In this document: positions 11,131 through 22,747 of the stretch, piece after piece | How the letters are laid out: the number at the start of each line of letters is the position of its first letter | Position numbering within the stretch: the first letter of the stretch is position 1 | Origin: Symsagittifera roscoffensis | Lineage: Eukaryota > Xenacoelomorpha > Acoela > Convolutidae | Assembly (NCBI RefSeq): GCF_963678635.1 | Contig: NC_087071.1 | Coordinates: forward strand, 29,812,141-29,872,140 | Reading direction: 5' to 3' | Length of the DNA: 60,000 nt | The notes under the pieces: generated by a model | Databases searched by the model: none | What the model saw: the letters and a program-made list of their open reading frames with translations, nothing else | Told to the model about the DNA's origin: nothing | Made by a program: the position numbers and the translations under genes

Positions 11131-11730
11131 CAAACGACTACAATTTTTTTGCAAAATAAAACAGAGTGAAAACCAATCTGAAACTTTTCAAATGGTAATT
11201 ACTCAACAGATGCAACAAAAATTTTAGAAAAGATTGAAAAAGAGAAAAAATATTTTGAGAGTTTTTGCAATATACACAAAGTTTGCATCAAAGATTTCGA
11301 CTGCTGCTAGAACTTGCCTCCTCCTCACTAGTTTGATTTTATTGTTCCCTGAGCTTACAAAAAAAACTTCACAATTTTACTTATCAAATTTTAGAACCTG
11401 ATAAATGAGCTGTTTTTCAGTTAAACTTTGCCTCCCTAAATCTTTTCGAGAACAATTTTTTCTAGAAGTTTTTCAATCTAGTAAACCGCCAATTTCTATT
11501 TTACCAAACGGCATGATTTTTCCCCTTCCATCTTTTTCGAGCAAGTTGGGCTCTTTTTCCAAGAGTTTGTTTCCCCTAACTACAAAAATATCCAAAATAA
11601 CCGTTTTAGATTTTCCTCAGAGATGCCTGGAAACAGGCTTAGTTTATTCTTTTGGCACTCTCTCGGGTGATTTTTATGTAAAAAACTGTCTTCATTTTTA
11701 TTTCTTTTCAAGTATTGACTTCACTTGAAA
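11131..11730 (+). repeat. LINE 3' region, copy after D
   Basis: Homologous to 8450-9010 and about 20440-21000 (GTTTTTGCAATATACACAAA, TCCTCCTCACTAGTTTG, AAACGGCATGATTTTTCCCC). An open stretch of 107 codons from about 11405 arises here, but its homologues are broken and it has no domain, so I do not treat it as a gene. Confidence 0.55.
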
Positions 11731-12419
11731 AAGACTTTATTTGTATTATCATGACAATTTTAAAATGGTTTTTGCAAAACTAAAACTGGAAGTTGGGTGT
11801 AAGTGGAAAAGGTCAACTTCTGGGCGGCGGATTATAACTACCGCGATTCCCAGTAACCGCTTCTGATTGATAATTTCTGGGTACACGTTGACGTTCTTAA
11901 TTAGCTTCAAATAATTGCTTATACAACTAAACAAAAAGATCCCCATCCTTGATCCTAGTTATCAATTTTTTTCTAGCTTAATTTTACCTCATTATTGCCT
12001 CATTTTCTGTCTGAACTCAATTACCCCTTGAAAGTCCAAATATTGGAAAAATACCGAAAAAAAAATGCAACACAGCAGTTATTAGGTACACGCGCTAATA
12101 ACAACAGTAATATACTTAACGCACTTTGACTTCTTTTGACAACATAATAAATTATCAAAATCTTCGGTTTAATTCCACATATTTCACCATGTTTAAAAAA
12201 TTTACTTCATTTGGGAATTTTCAAACCAATACCCTGAAAGTTTAAGTTACGCAATGTAAAAAAAATACCGCTTGAGAGTATTGTGCTTGTCACAGCCTAA
12301 ATGGTTTGCATGGGCTTTTGCTTACAGTCTGGCATTGTAAAAAGAATAAACGATAAAATTTTGCAGCTGGGGGAAACAAAAAAATGATTTTTCAAAAAGA
12401 TAATTGGAATGGCATGACG

Positions 12420-12601
12420 TATCATTTTTTTCCACCGCCAGCTGCTATCTTTAATTATGAAATTTTGAATCATCAGACCAGTAAAAAAATGAACATACGG
12501 TCTATTCAAATCATGACCTAAAAACTTGGTGGTCTAAGTTATGCTTACAAAATCGCTCATGGTATCACCAAAATGAGGCTGCGAGAAAGGAAACGAAGGC
12601 C
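12420..12601 (-). mobile_element. M-family element, inverted copy
   Basis: Duplicate partner of 10012-10204 within the segmental duplication. It shares CAAAATGAGGCTGCG, the GAACATACGG / GAACATGCGG word and a C-rich left end. Non-coding. Confidence 0.5.
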
Positions 12602-12676
12602 GCATGACTAGCAACTATCAGTGACAACCTTTTAAAAGCAAACAATGAAAAGAAAAGTTCTTTCAAAATTCCGAGC

Positions 12677-12684
12677 CTAATCGC
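12677..12684. repeat. left target-site duplication of the hAT element
   Basis: CTAATCGC, repeated exactly at 14647-14654 on the other side of the element. Eight bases is the diagnostic duplication length for hAT transposons. Confidence 0.9.
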
Positions 12685-12697
12685 CAGGGGTGTAAAA

Positions 12698-12815
12698 AAG
12701 ATTATTGTGAATCCGATAATCGCCGATAAGATATATCGATAAAATCTATCGTTCGAAAAAAAATTATCGAGATAATTATCGATTGAAAAAAATTATCGTT
12801 CCGATAACTTTTATA
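12698..12815. promoter_or_regulatory. left subterminal TATCG-motif cluster of the hAT element
   Basis: About nine occurrences of TATCG or its complement CGATA in roughly 100 bp. A comparable cluster lies at 14540-14634. hAT transposases are known to bind repeated subterminal motifs, so this is probably the transposase-binding region. That assignment is inference from position and repetition. Confidence 0.6.
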
Positions 12816-13044
12816 GTCAAATTTTACCGAAATCTAGCAATTTAACTGAAATATTTCGCTTCCAGTTGTGGAAATCGAATAATAGGTTAGTGAACTTTAC
12901 TGCATCAGACAGTGTTTGTTTATTGTCTGGAGCGGGAAAGCGTGTCTTCAAAGTTCAAAGTAAGCAAATAAACCTGGAACTGACACTTCCGCTTCACTGG
13001 CTTGACAAACTCCAGGACAGTCTTGCGAAAAATCAAACTGCGAA

Positions 13045-14514
13045 ATGGCTGGTTCCAATAAAGAAATTTGCCATTTTTATTTTACAAAAGTTTCCGAAAC
13101 TGGTTTCAAATGCGTTTGTGGAATTGAGCGAATTAAACCGAAAGGCGCTGGTTGGCAAAATTTAATGAATCATGTTCAAGTTAAACACCCGAATTACCAA
13201 CAAGAAATGTCAGGCCAGATTTCAAATTTGGATGATTTCATTATTTCTGCCAACGCAAAGAAATACTACGGCTGGCTCGAATGGATAATCATGAATGGTT
13301 TTCCATTTTCTTTTGTTGAAAATGAGTACAATATTAAATACTCAAATTTACCAAAAATCTCGAGACCTACTTTCATGAAGTACCTTGATTTACTTACGAA
13401 AGACGTGGAAACGCGTATTGCCAAAGAGTTACCCAAAACTTTTGGGCTTATTTTGGACGGTTGGACAGATTCTTCAACTTCGACACACTACATGGGTGTT
13501 TATGCTCATTATCCGGACCCAGAAAACAAAGATATCGGCAAATGTGTACTTCTGGCTTTTGCTCCTTTAGTGGACGAAACTGATTATGGAGCTGAATCGC
13601 AGATAGAGTTTATTCGTGTTACATTGTCAATTTTCGAAAAAAACGTGGACGATGTTATTTTCCTAATTGGGGATAATGTGAGTACCAATGTCAAAATTGC
13701 ACGTTTGCTTGGTGTTCCGCTCATCGGTTGTGCATCCCACAGGTTGAACTTGGCAACTCAAAAGTTCCTTTCTGAACATGACGATTTATTGGGGAAAATT
13801 AACGACCTCATGAAAAAATTGAGCACTCTTAAAAAAGCAGCCGACTTACGCACAAAAACTCCTTTGCGACCAGTTTTACGCAATGTTACAAGATGGTCTT
13901 CAACTTTCGCTATGATCGGACGTTATTTCGAATTGGAGACGTTTATTAGTAAAGAAGATCCTGATTTAGTAAATTTTTTACCATCAGCTAGTGACCATCT
14001 GCGTCTCCGCAAGTTATTTGAGGAGCTGAAAAAGTTCGAATCGATATCCAAAAAACTCCAGGAAGAAACCACGAATATTGCAGAAATGCGAATTCTGTTC
14101 GACTCTATTCTCGTTGATTATTCTTATCTGGACCATTATTTGGGATATGGGGACGGTACGCTCACCCACGCTTCTGATTTTGAAGTTGGGATTGCCAATT
14201 ATTTGCAGGGAAAAGCAACATCAAAAGAGCAGGACGAAGCAATATCAGTTTTATCCACAACAGCCGCCACACCATTAGTGGACAACTTAACTCCCGCTGA
14301 AAAAATTCTTGCAGAAGCGAAGAAGCAAAAGGTTTTATGTCCCAGTTGGATTGCGTGCACGTCCAACATCGTGGAACGACTATTTAGTCGCGCTCGTTAT
14401 GTCTTCACAGACTACCGAAAACGAACAACACCTGTGAACCTTGAGAGTCAGCTGTTCCTGTTTTCCAATAAATCATTTTGGAATGTTACTTCATTTTCAA
14501 AAATTGTGAATTAA
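13045..14514 (+). CDS. hAT-family transposase
   Basis: 489 residues, one uninterrupted frame from ATG 13045. It cuts and pastes the surrounding element in the nucleus. N-terminal BED-type zinc finger: C23, C25, H43, H48 around CVCGIE and NHVQVKH. The RNase H-like core shows LILDGWTD with catalytic D138, LIGDNVSTN with D210, and the hAT CxxH motif CASHRLNL (C229, H232) followed by NVTRWSST (W284). The C-terminal dimerisation region has SNIVERLFSRARY with catalytic E444 and the conserved tail ESQLFLFSN. At 489 residues it is shorter than hobo-like transposases, but every key residue is present. A splice-acceptor-like TTCCAG lies at about 12861-12866, so an upstream 5' exon or leader is possible. 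No break is visible. Confidence 0.92.
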   Translation: MAGSNKEICHFYFTKVSETGFKCVCGIERIKPKGAGWQNLMNHVQVKHPNYQQEMSGQISNLDDFIISANAKKYYGWLEWIIMNGFPFSFVENEYNIKYSNLPKISRPTFMKYLDLLTKDVETRIAKELPKTFGLILDGWTDSSTSTHYMGVYAHYPDPENKDIGKCVLLAFAPLVDETDYGAESQIEFIRVTLSIFEKNVDDVIFLIGDNVSTNVKIARLLGVPLIGCASHRLNLATQKFLSEHDDLLGKINDLMKKLSTLKKAADLRTKTPLRPVLRNVTRWSSTFAMIGRYFELETFISKEDPDLVNFLPSASDHLRLRKLFEELKKFESISKKLQEETTNIAEMRILFDSILVDYSYLDHYLGYGDGTLTHASDFEVGIANYLQGKATSKEQDEAISVLSTTAATPLVDNLTPAEKILAEAKKQKVLCPSWIACTSNIVERLFSRARYVFTDYRKRTTPVNLESQLFLFSNKSFWNVTSFSKIVN

Positions 14515-14539
14515 AAAGTTCAGCTGCAGTTTTTTTTCG

Positions 14540-14633
14540 AGCGATAATTTTCGATATATCGATATATCTATCTTTAAAAAGTATGACAAAACGATAATCT
14601 ATCGAATGACTCCGATAATATCTATATCGATAA
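14540..14633. promoter_or_regulatory. right subterminal TATCG-motif cluster of the hAT element
   Basis: At least seven CGATA or TATCG words, including TATCGATATATC-like palindromes, between the stop codon and the right inverted terminus. Mirrors the left cluster. Likely transposase-binding sites (inference). Confidence 0.6.
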
Positions 14634-14646
14634 TTTTACAACCCTG

Positions 14647-14654
14647 CTAATCGC
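14647..14654. repeat. right target-site duplication of the hAT element
   Basis: CTAATCGC, identical to 12677-12684. Confidence 0.9.
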
Positions 14655-16879
14655 AATTTTGTCATCGAGTTAGTTAGAAAAATTGGTAAAAAAGGTTAAA
14701 ATGAAGATAGCAACTTGAAAAAACACAAAAATGAGGCCCCTCTAGCCCTCATGTAACGCTTAAGGCCCATGTAACCAGTTTCCTCAAAATTCTTGAAATT
14801 GTTTTCAGTTACCGCTTCTCCTCCTATTTCGACACTTGTCTAGAGACTCCATAACCTCTGTAGATTAGCATGCGACTTTTGGACAGTGGACATCCAACTG
14901 AGCACATGCGGCAGTACTCAGTGAAAAAGTTGAAGAGAACCTTTAGTTTATAAAACCGCATTTGAAACCCAAAACACGAAACTTCTTTGTGCAAATTGCC
15001 TTGATTATAGTTTATAAAAGCCATTTATGCAGTATGTAAACATTTTTTTTTTCAATAAATTGGCAGTCTAGACTTCTGTAAAAATAGCACTCAAAATATC
15101 GACGTCCATTATCAGGTATGTTTTCGAAATCATTCAAAGCGTTAAATTACTTGTACACATTATGAGATTCCTACGATGAAGCGCGTATCTGATTTTTAGG
15201 AAAGACCACAAACTTCTCATAGTATTTTAGAAAAGACAACAAGCTGAGGTTAGAAACTCATTTTCCAAAAATTGTTATTCCTATTATATCTGGAACCTGT
15301 TCACATGTTTTGTTTTCTAAAACAAAAGAACTTGGTTTTATTGTTAGTTACAGTGAAATCAATTGAACTGTATTTGTTGATTTGCAAGAAGAACAGCTTT
15401 GCAATTTTTACAAGGAGAAGGAAAATCATTGAATTCAACAAGAACATAAAACGACTAATGACTTATCTTTGGGAAGCATTATAAATCGCTGATACTCATT
15501 CTGAATTAAAGTCATTTAACTTCACAAAAAGCCTTCTACCTGTTAAATTGCTCTATCAATTCAAGAGGAAACCCACGCACGTCATAAGGTTCCATCTCCA
15601 TAGAAAGTATCGTTAGTTGACTGTACCGATGGCTTTCTATAGATCGAGGACTGATTGGTTGTAAAATAAAGTTGAAAAAGGTTAAACTGACAATCAGTGA
15701 AGATACAGCATTCTTCAAGAACGTTTACTCTCTTGTTTTCTTTCAAAACTTTTATTAGTTGAATTCATCAAAAAAAATGGGCCTATGAATGATACAGTTA
15801 GTAAAATCGCAACTTCAAAGAAGTAGGGGTGTTCAACCATTTCGATGCAATTGTCAAAGAGCTCAAAAAACTACAGGTTCAAAAAATTTTAAAAAAAATG
15901 TTTGGTTTATCATAATGACCTGCTGAAATCTTTTTGACCCATATCAAAAAAATCTTAAAAATTTGCTAAAAAAGGACTCGTTTTAACAAATATAGGGAAA
16001 AGTGGAATCGTTTGATTGTTAAAAATTGCTGTTACGTTTTCATCAATTTCGCATAAAAACAGTGATTCAATTTAATAGCATTTGAAAAAATTGCTTCAGA
16101 TTTTGAATTGTTAGATTTACCACAGAACCAAAAGTTTTTGGAGACAAGGAAATGCACTTTTCCATTTTTGATCCGTGTTATGTTAACTTATTACTACGAA
16201 GTCTGTGGTTAGGTTTGCAGACAAGCAATTCAATTCCTTTTTTCCGCAGTGAGTACTTCCACGAAATAATAGTTGATGGGTTGCCTCTTAGCTGCTTCTG
16301 GTATTCTACACATAATGTGAATTCAGTTTTAATGCTGCTGGTCATCTAGGTTTTTTTGCTTTGATGAATTGAAAAAATTCTTTTCTGCTGCATGTTGTTC
16401 GCATATTTAAGAATTTCATTGATGAGCTTCAAATACTTGTCAACATTTCCATTTCCATTTAAGCCTTTCAAACAGTTTTGCAATTGGCACAAGGGACTCA
16501 TTTTTGACTACTTAGTTTCATTATCAGCCACAAAATTAAAGTCAACGAACAGTAGAAAATGATTTCTAAGATCCCATTGTTCTATCGAAACAGAAATTTA
16601 AAATTTGCTCACAACTCAATTATTGATGCTGCAGAGTTGGCTCTATGCTTTATTATTATCAACTCCCTGTGGTTTTTGTTTAAAAGAAAACGAATCTCTT
16701 AAAAATCATAATACGTTGAGTGTCCTTGGTTGAACTTCACTGACTTTAGCTTCAACATTGGTTCAAACTTGAACGTAAATTCTAACGGCCATTTCAAGTA
16801 CCATCTAAATAGCTTGAAAATGTTTGATCCTAAGTATTAAGGATTTATTTCTGAATTATCTTTCTAATCCAGTTTAAAA
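14655..16879. other. end of segmental duplication, then unassigned AT-rich DNA
   Basis: The first ~70 bp continue the duplicated segment, with TGAAGATAGCAACT at about 14701. The rest holds no recognisable gene, repeat family or RNA. Short open stretches of 60-70 codons near 15272, 15536 and 16152 have no domain or composition that would support a gene. It may include the 5' part of LINE C. Confidence 0.45.
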
Positions 16880-19800
16880 GTTTTCGGAGGATGATTTTCA
16901 CGATGGTTTGGAGACAGCTCAATCGTCTAGTTCCGTGACTACAAAAATACAGACGAAAAGGGAGCCTACTAGAGAAAGGGGTTAGGTACTTGAAAAAAAT
17001 CACAGGCGATCAACAAATTCGGATCAAATTTTGGAACAAAAACAAAATGATCTGGTGGAGAAAAAACAATCTCAAGACCGATACTCACGCAAGGGCAGAA
17101 TAATTATTGCTAAGCCACCCTTTGATGCCAGAGAAGTAATTGACGTAACCATCTAGGCTCTGAGATTTCTCCACAAAGTTTTTGGGAATTGAAATTAAAA
17201 TAGAAGGAACAAAGGCGTGCCATATTCTGTCTAGGGAGTACAAGGACTTTTTGCCAATTGTCATCTGCAAGTTTGCGTACTTTGATTATAAGTCCGTAAA
17301 ATGGAACAGCCGGCGTTTTTTGCGCAAAAAATTTAACCCATCAAAAAAGGGATTTACATAAACAAACCGCTCTTCAAAGCAGAAGCAGACACAAAAGCAG
17401 CTGCAAAACAGAGGGGCCTCGAAAGAGGATGCAATTCGAGAGGATGCAAGTGGTCAAAATTTGCGAGAGAGGATACAATTGGTCAAAAAGTGTCTCCACC
17501 CATTAAAAACAAAATGCTTATTAAAACTAAGCAATAGAAGCATCTGCTCCTTTACTACAATGAAGAAGTGAATTTTTGATGTTTGAGGTTTTCATGATGC
17601 TCTGCATAAATTCTCTTTAACTGTTTGTTCAATGAGTTGAACAATTCAAACTTAAGTAATCAAACTTGTAAATCAGAGCGAAAAAGGAATTTTTTCTGTG
17701 TTTTTTTTTCTCTTTTGTGAGTAGAATATATTATTTCTCTCTTGTAAGTTGACTCTATGAAGTTCTTCAAAATTTCTTTTTACGTTTTATGTTTTATTAA
17801 CAGTGAATTAACCTTATTTCAAATCAGTGCTCGATAAACAGGTATCGGAAAGCTTTTTGTCGGTCCTGCTTCTGATTACACAAGCAGCTCTATTACGCAA
17901 ACAATAAGTCAGTACATGGGTCCTTCAAAGAAATTGTTGGTGCAATATCAATTCTAAAAAAGCTTTAACAGCTCTGTTATTACGAGGAGTCTGTTTTGAA
18001 CAATTCTGCTTTTCTCATCCTAATAATTTACTATTACTAATCAAGGCTCATTGCAAACCAACAGAGAAAAAACAAAACAAAAATATTTCTAAATCCAAGG
18101 CCAATGGCGATATGTAATTGGTTTAAGGAAAATCAATAAACCGGTTTGTTTAGTTACTTGGGTATCAATCTTGAATCGTCTACTCGCTCGAGAAAAAAAA
18201 TGTAATTGAGTAGGTATAACTTTTGAGTTACTCAAAAAAAAATTAAATGATAACAGTATCCTAAATCTGAGCCTTAAATTTGTGACAAAAAAGGTAATAA
18301 AACCAAATTTTTGTGGCTTTATATAACAGCCAGCGCTTTTAACTCTTAAACATTAGACAAGCTTCATAAACATTTAGATTGTTTTATGGTTGGCCCCCTG
18401 TAAAAACATATAGCTTGTGTTAATTTCAACATTATTAGGTTGAACGACAACAAGAGGAAAAATGAACTAATATGACTACTTGCTACTTTTGAAATAAAAC
18501 TTGCCAACAACAAGCAAGCAACCAGAGAAAATAATAAGAACAAATTGTGCTTCGTTCTCTTTTTCTGCAATCAAACATGTCAAAACAAATCACTTTGAAC
18601 ATCAGTAAGCGATCATTACACTGTAAAACTTTATCTAAAAGTTAATAAAGAAATAGAGACTCCCATTCAAAAGTATACCTCTAGACCATGGTGTCATTTG
18701 CAACCTTTTAATTGAAGATCTGAGCGCCAATCTTAGAGCTGACATCGACAAACTTAAGGGTGATTTGACTTGATCAGACTGTAATGAAGCATTTTCAACA
18801 CTGCATGCAACTCTGATGGCCAAATTAGTGAGCAAAATTTGGATAGCCGAGAAATGTATCTCTAAAAAGCAACAACAAACATGGATTGTTATTGAAATGA
18901 AAAAAAAAACGCTGCCACAAAAAATTATCGATTACTAAATCAGTTTGAAAAACTCAGTTCATCATGATAGCGCAGAAAAAATCAAATGCGATCAATTTTT
19001 GTGAAAATTTTAACAGCTAAGAATAGGAAAGCGTTCTATCAAGAGAAGTTGAAGCAAATATTCACATTGAAGAATTTTTCAGAAGATACAAAGATTTAAC
19101 AGGCTCAAAAAAAAGACAAAAAAAATCCAACGGAAGACGTTGATATGAAAAAAATGTTATCAGGAGTGTTTTTGGGAAGCATTTTTAAAGAAATTTTAAG
19201 AGAAAAAACCTCGCTGCAAAAAATTTTCCGGCCACGCAAAAAAACGTTTCGCACTCCATCAAATCTTTTTTCTTGCAACCAATAAACAGAAACGAAATAG
19301 AAAAAGTGTTTGAAAGCTTGAAACCAAAAAACAGCCTTGACCCGTACGACATTGAATATTTTGTTCTGAAAAAGCTTCAGCGGGTACTTTTGGAGTTGTT
19401 GAAAGCGCTTCTTCAAAATGATTTTTTTGCCGGATTTTTCCAGTAATCCTAAAAAAATTGCTAAAGTAAATCCCTTACTCAAAGATGGTAACAAAAGATC
19501 CTGCTAATAGGTTGAACATTTTTTTTGACAAAAATAATGGGTTCAATTAAAATCAGTTTGGACCTGGATCAAAATGTGGTACTATAGATGCTATTGTATC
19601 GTTGATTGAGGAAATGTGATTTCACTGGAATGATCAAACCATCTCAACCCAATGCAGAGTCATAGATCTGAACAACTTTTGACACTGTCGTCCATAGTAT
19701 AAATGCGAGTCAATTGGACTAAAAGGGCCTATTTTAAACTTATTTAAGTCTTATTTAGCAAATAAAAAACAAAATTTGTACACCTCGAGACAAAAATCAA

Positions 19801-20340
19801 AAGTTCAAGAATTAAAGTTTGGTTTCCCACAGTGATCAATATTATGCCCACTTCCTTTCATCTTTTATATAATTGATATAGATAAAAGCAACAGTCCTCA
19901 ACTAGTTAGTAACATGTTATTTTTTGCGGATGATACAGTCATTAAAACAATCTCGTCCTTAAATAGTCTAGACGCAGATCACCAAAAATTCCCAAGAGAA
20001 AGTAATGTTTGTTTAGCAAGCAATAAATTAACATTTAACTCAGAAAAAAATTAGGAACCTCGCTTTTTGAGAAAAAATCAGCTGTTAAACACTCTACAGA
20101 TACAACAATTAATGGCGAAAAAAGGGAAAAACAGCAAAATTTAAATATCTTGGATCTACCTCAGTTAAAAACGACAGAACTTTTTTGCAGACTCAGAAAA
20201 ATTTTGAAATTGAATCAGCTACTTCTGGCCTACAAAATTTGTTTGCAGCCGCTTTTACAAAATCGAGTCATCGCTCACGCAACAACTGATTAAACAAAAC
20301 TGGAGCACCTAAAAGTGCTCCTATATACCAAATGTTAAAA
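16880..20340 (+). pseudogene. LINE copy C, longest copy: ORF1 and reverse transcriptase relics
   Basis: The most complete copy of the window's non-LTR retrotransposon, still full of stops and shifts. ORF1 (about 16990-17500): a polar, coiled-coil-like stretch, then YSRKGRIIIAKPPFDARE and PIVICKFAYFDYKSV, resembling the L1-type ORF1 RNA-binding domain. RT N-terminal block (about 19270-19490): NRNEIEKVFESLKPKNS and a LKDGNK-like end. RT core: GTIDAIVSLIEE at 19577, then WNDQTISTQCRVIDL. Active-site block: FFADDTVIKT at about 19920-19950, then KYLGSTS near 20147. An endonuclease between ORF1 and RT is expected, but I could not identify its motifs. Order and motifs place it with Jockey/CR1/L1-like elements; the clade is unresolved. 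Confidence 0.78.
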
Positions 20341-21000
20341 GAAGAAAATCTAACCAAATAAAATTTACAACACAATTATATAAAATTTTTCTACTAAAAA
20401 AATTCATACTTATAAACAGGGAAAAATTTTGTGCAAGTAATACGGAGTGAATGCCAATCCGAAGTTTGACAAAAGGAAATCAATTTAGAAATGAAAAATA
20501 AGTTTCAAATAGTTGAAATAAAGCGAGAGCTTTCGTTTTACACTCAAATTTTGCATCAAAGCACTCGATTGCTGTCAGAACGCAAGTACTTTTCAATAAT
20601 TTGCTCTTTGATTTCCTAATTTCACAGAATAGATAAACGTTTCGATGAACAGGAACTCAACAACTTCAACTATCAATTTTTAGGTAACCTTATTCCAGCC
20701 AAAATTGGTCTGATAAATGAGCTTCCACTTTCCAATGAGCTGAAGCTTCCACTTTTTTCGACAACCAGTTTTAAACTTTTTTTTACGATTCTCATTATTA
20801 AGATTTTTCTGGTAAACCCGAAATTTCTATCAAACGGTAAAATTGCTTACCCTCTTACAGTTTTTTTTTCAAGCTGGGCTCTCATCCCAAGGTTATCTTT
20901 TCCATTAAATTCAAGGGTACTAAAAACAGGTTTAGTTAAGTCTTACCTCGCTCTCTCAAGTAATGTTTATATTTAAAAAAACTTATTTGTAATTCTGTGC
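20341..21000 (+). repeat. LINE 3' region, copy after C
   Basis: Matches 8450-9010 and 11140-11730 (CTCAAATTTTGCATCAAAGC, CACTCGATTGCTG, CAAACGGTAAAATTGC, AAGCTGGGCTCTCATCCCAA). Similarity fades at about 21000, which marks the likely end of the element. Confidence 0.55.
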
Positions 21001-22260
21001 GTGCGACAACTTTACTTGTTGGAAACAATTTTTTGTTAGTACTATTATTATGATTATTATTAATATGATTCACTTGCTTCAGATAGAAACAAATTGTTTT
21101 CATGATGTCTGTTTGTCTCCTAATACATTCTGTCTCCAGGTCACCTTTACATTGAAAATTACAAAGTTTCATTGAATGTCCAAAATATATCGCAACACAC
21201 CCGCTCTAGAATGTTTTTTTTTTTATCGAGACAAAAGCTGTGTATTGTCACTCTCGCTAGCCAAGTCTCACGCAATGCAAATACAGTAGGCAATATCTTC
21301 AGAGTACCTATATAAACAGCAAAACAGCAGTTCTTTGTTGTTTCCAGCTAGACACCTTAAATTTGACCATAGCAGCTTGCATGGATCTCTTTTACTCACT
21401 GTTCTTTTTTAAAGCAGTTATTGGAGTATACTTATGATTTTGATTTTTTGTTTCTCTTCCTGATGTCTAGATAACACAGTTTCTAGCAGTTGTGCTCTTT
21501 CTTTGTCATTTATTTTCCTCAGACGACAAAATCTGGGTGGCCATCTATTAGATATTTTTGTCCACTGCTACCAGCTTTGAGTAAGGAAAGTATTTTTCTC
21601 TTATCTTGGTCAACCTAGACTGTAGATCTTCTAGAGTTTTTTGATTAATTTCACGAAAAGGCGTTTATCAAAATTTTTTCACGCATTAACTCTCATAGAC
21701 AAATTTTCATATCTCAGCATCACGTTTGCTAAGGACTTCAATGCGAATAATGGGCTTTCCCTTGCTATGGTTTGTTCGCTTTTCTAGCAACACTCGACGA
21801 TGATGTACGTTGTTCTCGTCCTCGAAGTAATTAAACGGCAACCAAATTCCGTTACACTTTGTGAGCGGGTGACAAGCTCATATATTGGCGGTAACAATTT
21901 TTTACTGCAGCTATTGCAGGACGCACTCGCCTTAACTTTTTGTGAAGTTATCAATATTCAACTTCTTATTTTCAATCATACTAAATTCTTTTGAATTATA
22001 GCGTTTTTGTTCTGATATTCACCGTTTTGGGTTGGTTACTCGGGTCTTCATTGAAACGTTTTCTGCAGTTTGTTTTTTGATTGGTTCGTGTTTATTTCAA
22101 AGATTTTCGAGATTACTCTTCAAAGTATTAGCTCAAATAATTAGGCTAATGATATTCTGCCTTGATCAATAAAAGAACATTACAATCTTTTTAACTGCAA
22201 TTTGTTTCTAAGTATGAAAAAGCAAAGGTGTTAGGAGCTTTAACGAATAGGAATTATTAA
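21001..22260. other. unassigned stretch
   Basis: No gene or known repeat is recognised on either strand. A 64-codon open stretch from about 21800 has no domain or splice support. Confidence 0.4.
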
Positions 22261-22268
22261 TAAATACA

Positions 22269-22684
22269 CAGACGCGGCTCTAGGAGTTTTTTGAGATGGG
22301 GCGGATTTCCAAAAAAAAAAAAATTTTGTCGACCTTTTTTATAGGTTGACCACATTGATTTTCTGAGCTCTCCCAAAGCACTACAAAGACCCTAATTTGA
22401 CCAAAGTTTCTGCGCCGCAGGCAAAAATTCAAAAAATCAGGCCAAAATGGGCAATTTTAGGCAAATTTGGGAATTTTTTGACCAAAAAATTGTTTTTTTT
22501 TCGGCGCGCTACCCCCTTAAAATTAGTATTTATTGGCGCCCAAGGCGTCTTTAGAAAACCTTTAAGGTCAGTCAGCCGAAACTTGATATCTCAAAATAGT
22601 AAAAAGGAGGACCCTTTGGGTCGGCAGGGGGTTAGAATCCCGGAAAGAGGAAGGCATCACCCCCCCCCCTTAAATCCGCTACTG
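22269..22684 (+). mobile_element. H-family non-autonomous hAT-like element (H1)
   Basis: About 416 bp. The ends CAGACGCGGCTCTAGGA and (inverted) CAGTAGCGGATTTAAGG are degenerate inverted repeats of the CAGTGGCGGATT type. They are flanked by TAAATACA (22261-22268) and TAACTACA (22685-22692), an 8-bp duplication matching at 7 positions. The interior is non-coding and shared with 46304-46717 (CTGCGCCGCAGGCAAAA, TTGATATCTCAAAATAGTA, CCTTTGGGTCGGCAGG). The end sequence and duplication length suggest a hAT source. Confidence 0.75.
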
Positions 22685-22747
22685 TAACTACATCAGTTTT
22701 ACACTCATCGGCATGCACCACCAGAAAAAACCTCATGAGCATGCTGT

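Larger units (their letters stand above)
11731..12684. repeat. segmental duplication, right copy (left of the hAT)
   Basis: Second copy of 9011-10327, in the same order, including the inverted M element at 12420-12601. It is interrupted at 12684/12685 by the hAT transposon and resumes at 14655. Confidence 0.6.
12685..14646 (+). mobile_element. complete hAT transposon
   Basis: A 1962-bp element bounded by inverted termini CAGGGGTGTAAAA (12685-12697) and TTTTACAACCCTG (14634-14646), 12 of 13 positions matching. It is flanked by the exact 8-bp duplication CTAATCGC. Both subterminal regions are crowded with TATCG/CGATA words, likely transposase-binding sites. It carries one open transposase gene. 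The exact duplication and the open frame indicate a recent, possibly still mobile insertion. It sits in one copy of a duplicated segment whose other copy (near 10.27 kb) lacks it. Confidence 0.92.

Noticed and set aside
12866-13165. 99-codon open stretch overlapping the start of the transposase
   Set aside because: It overlaps the transposase in another frame and has no domain; a shadow frame.
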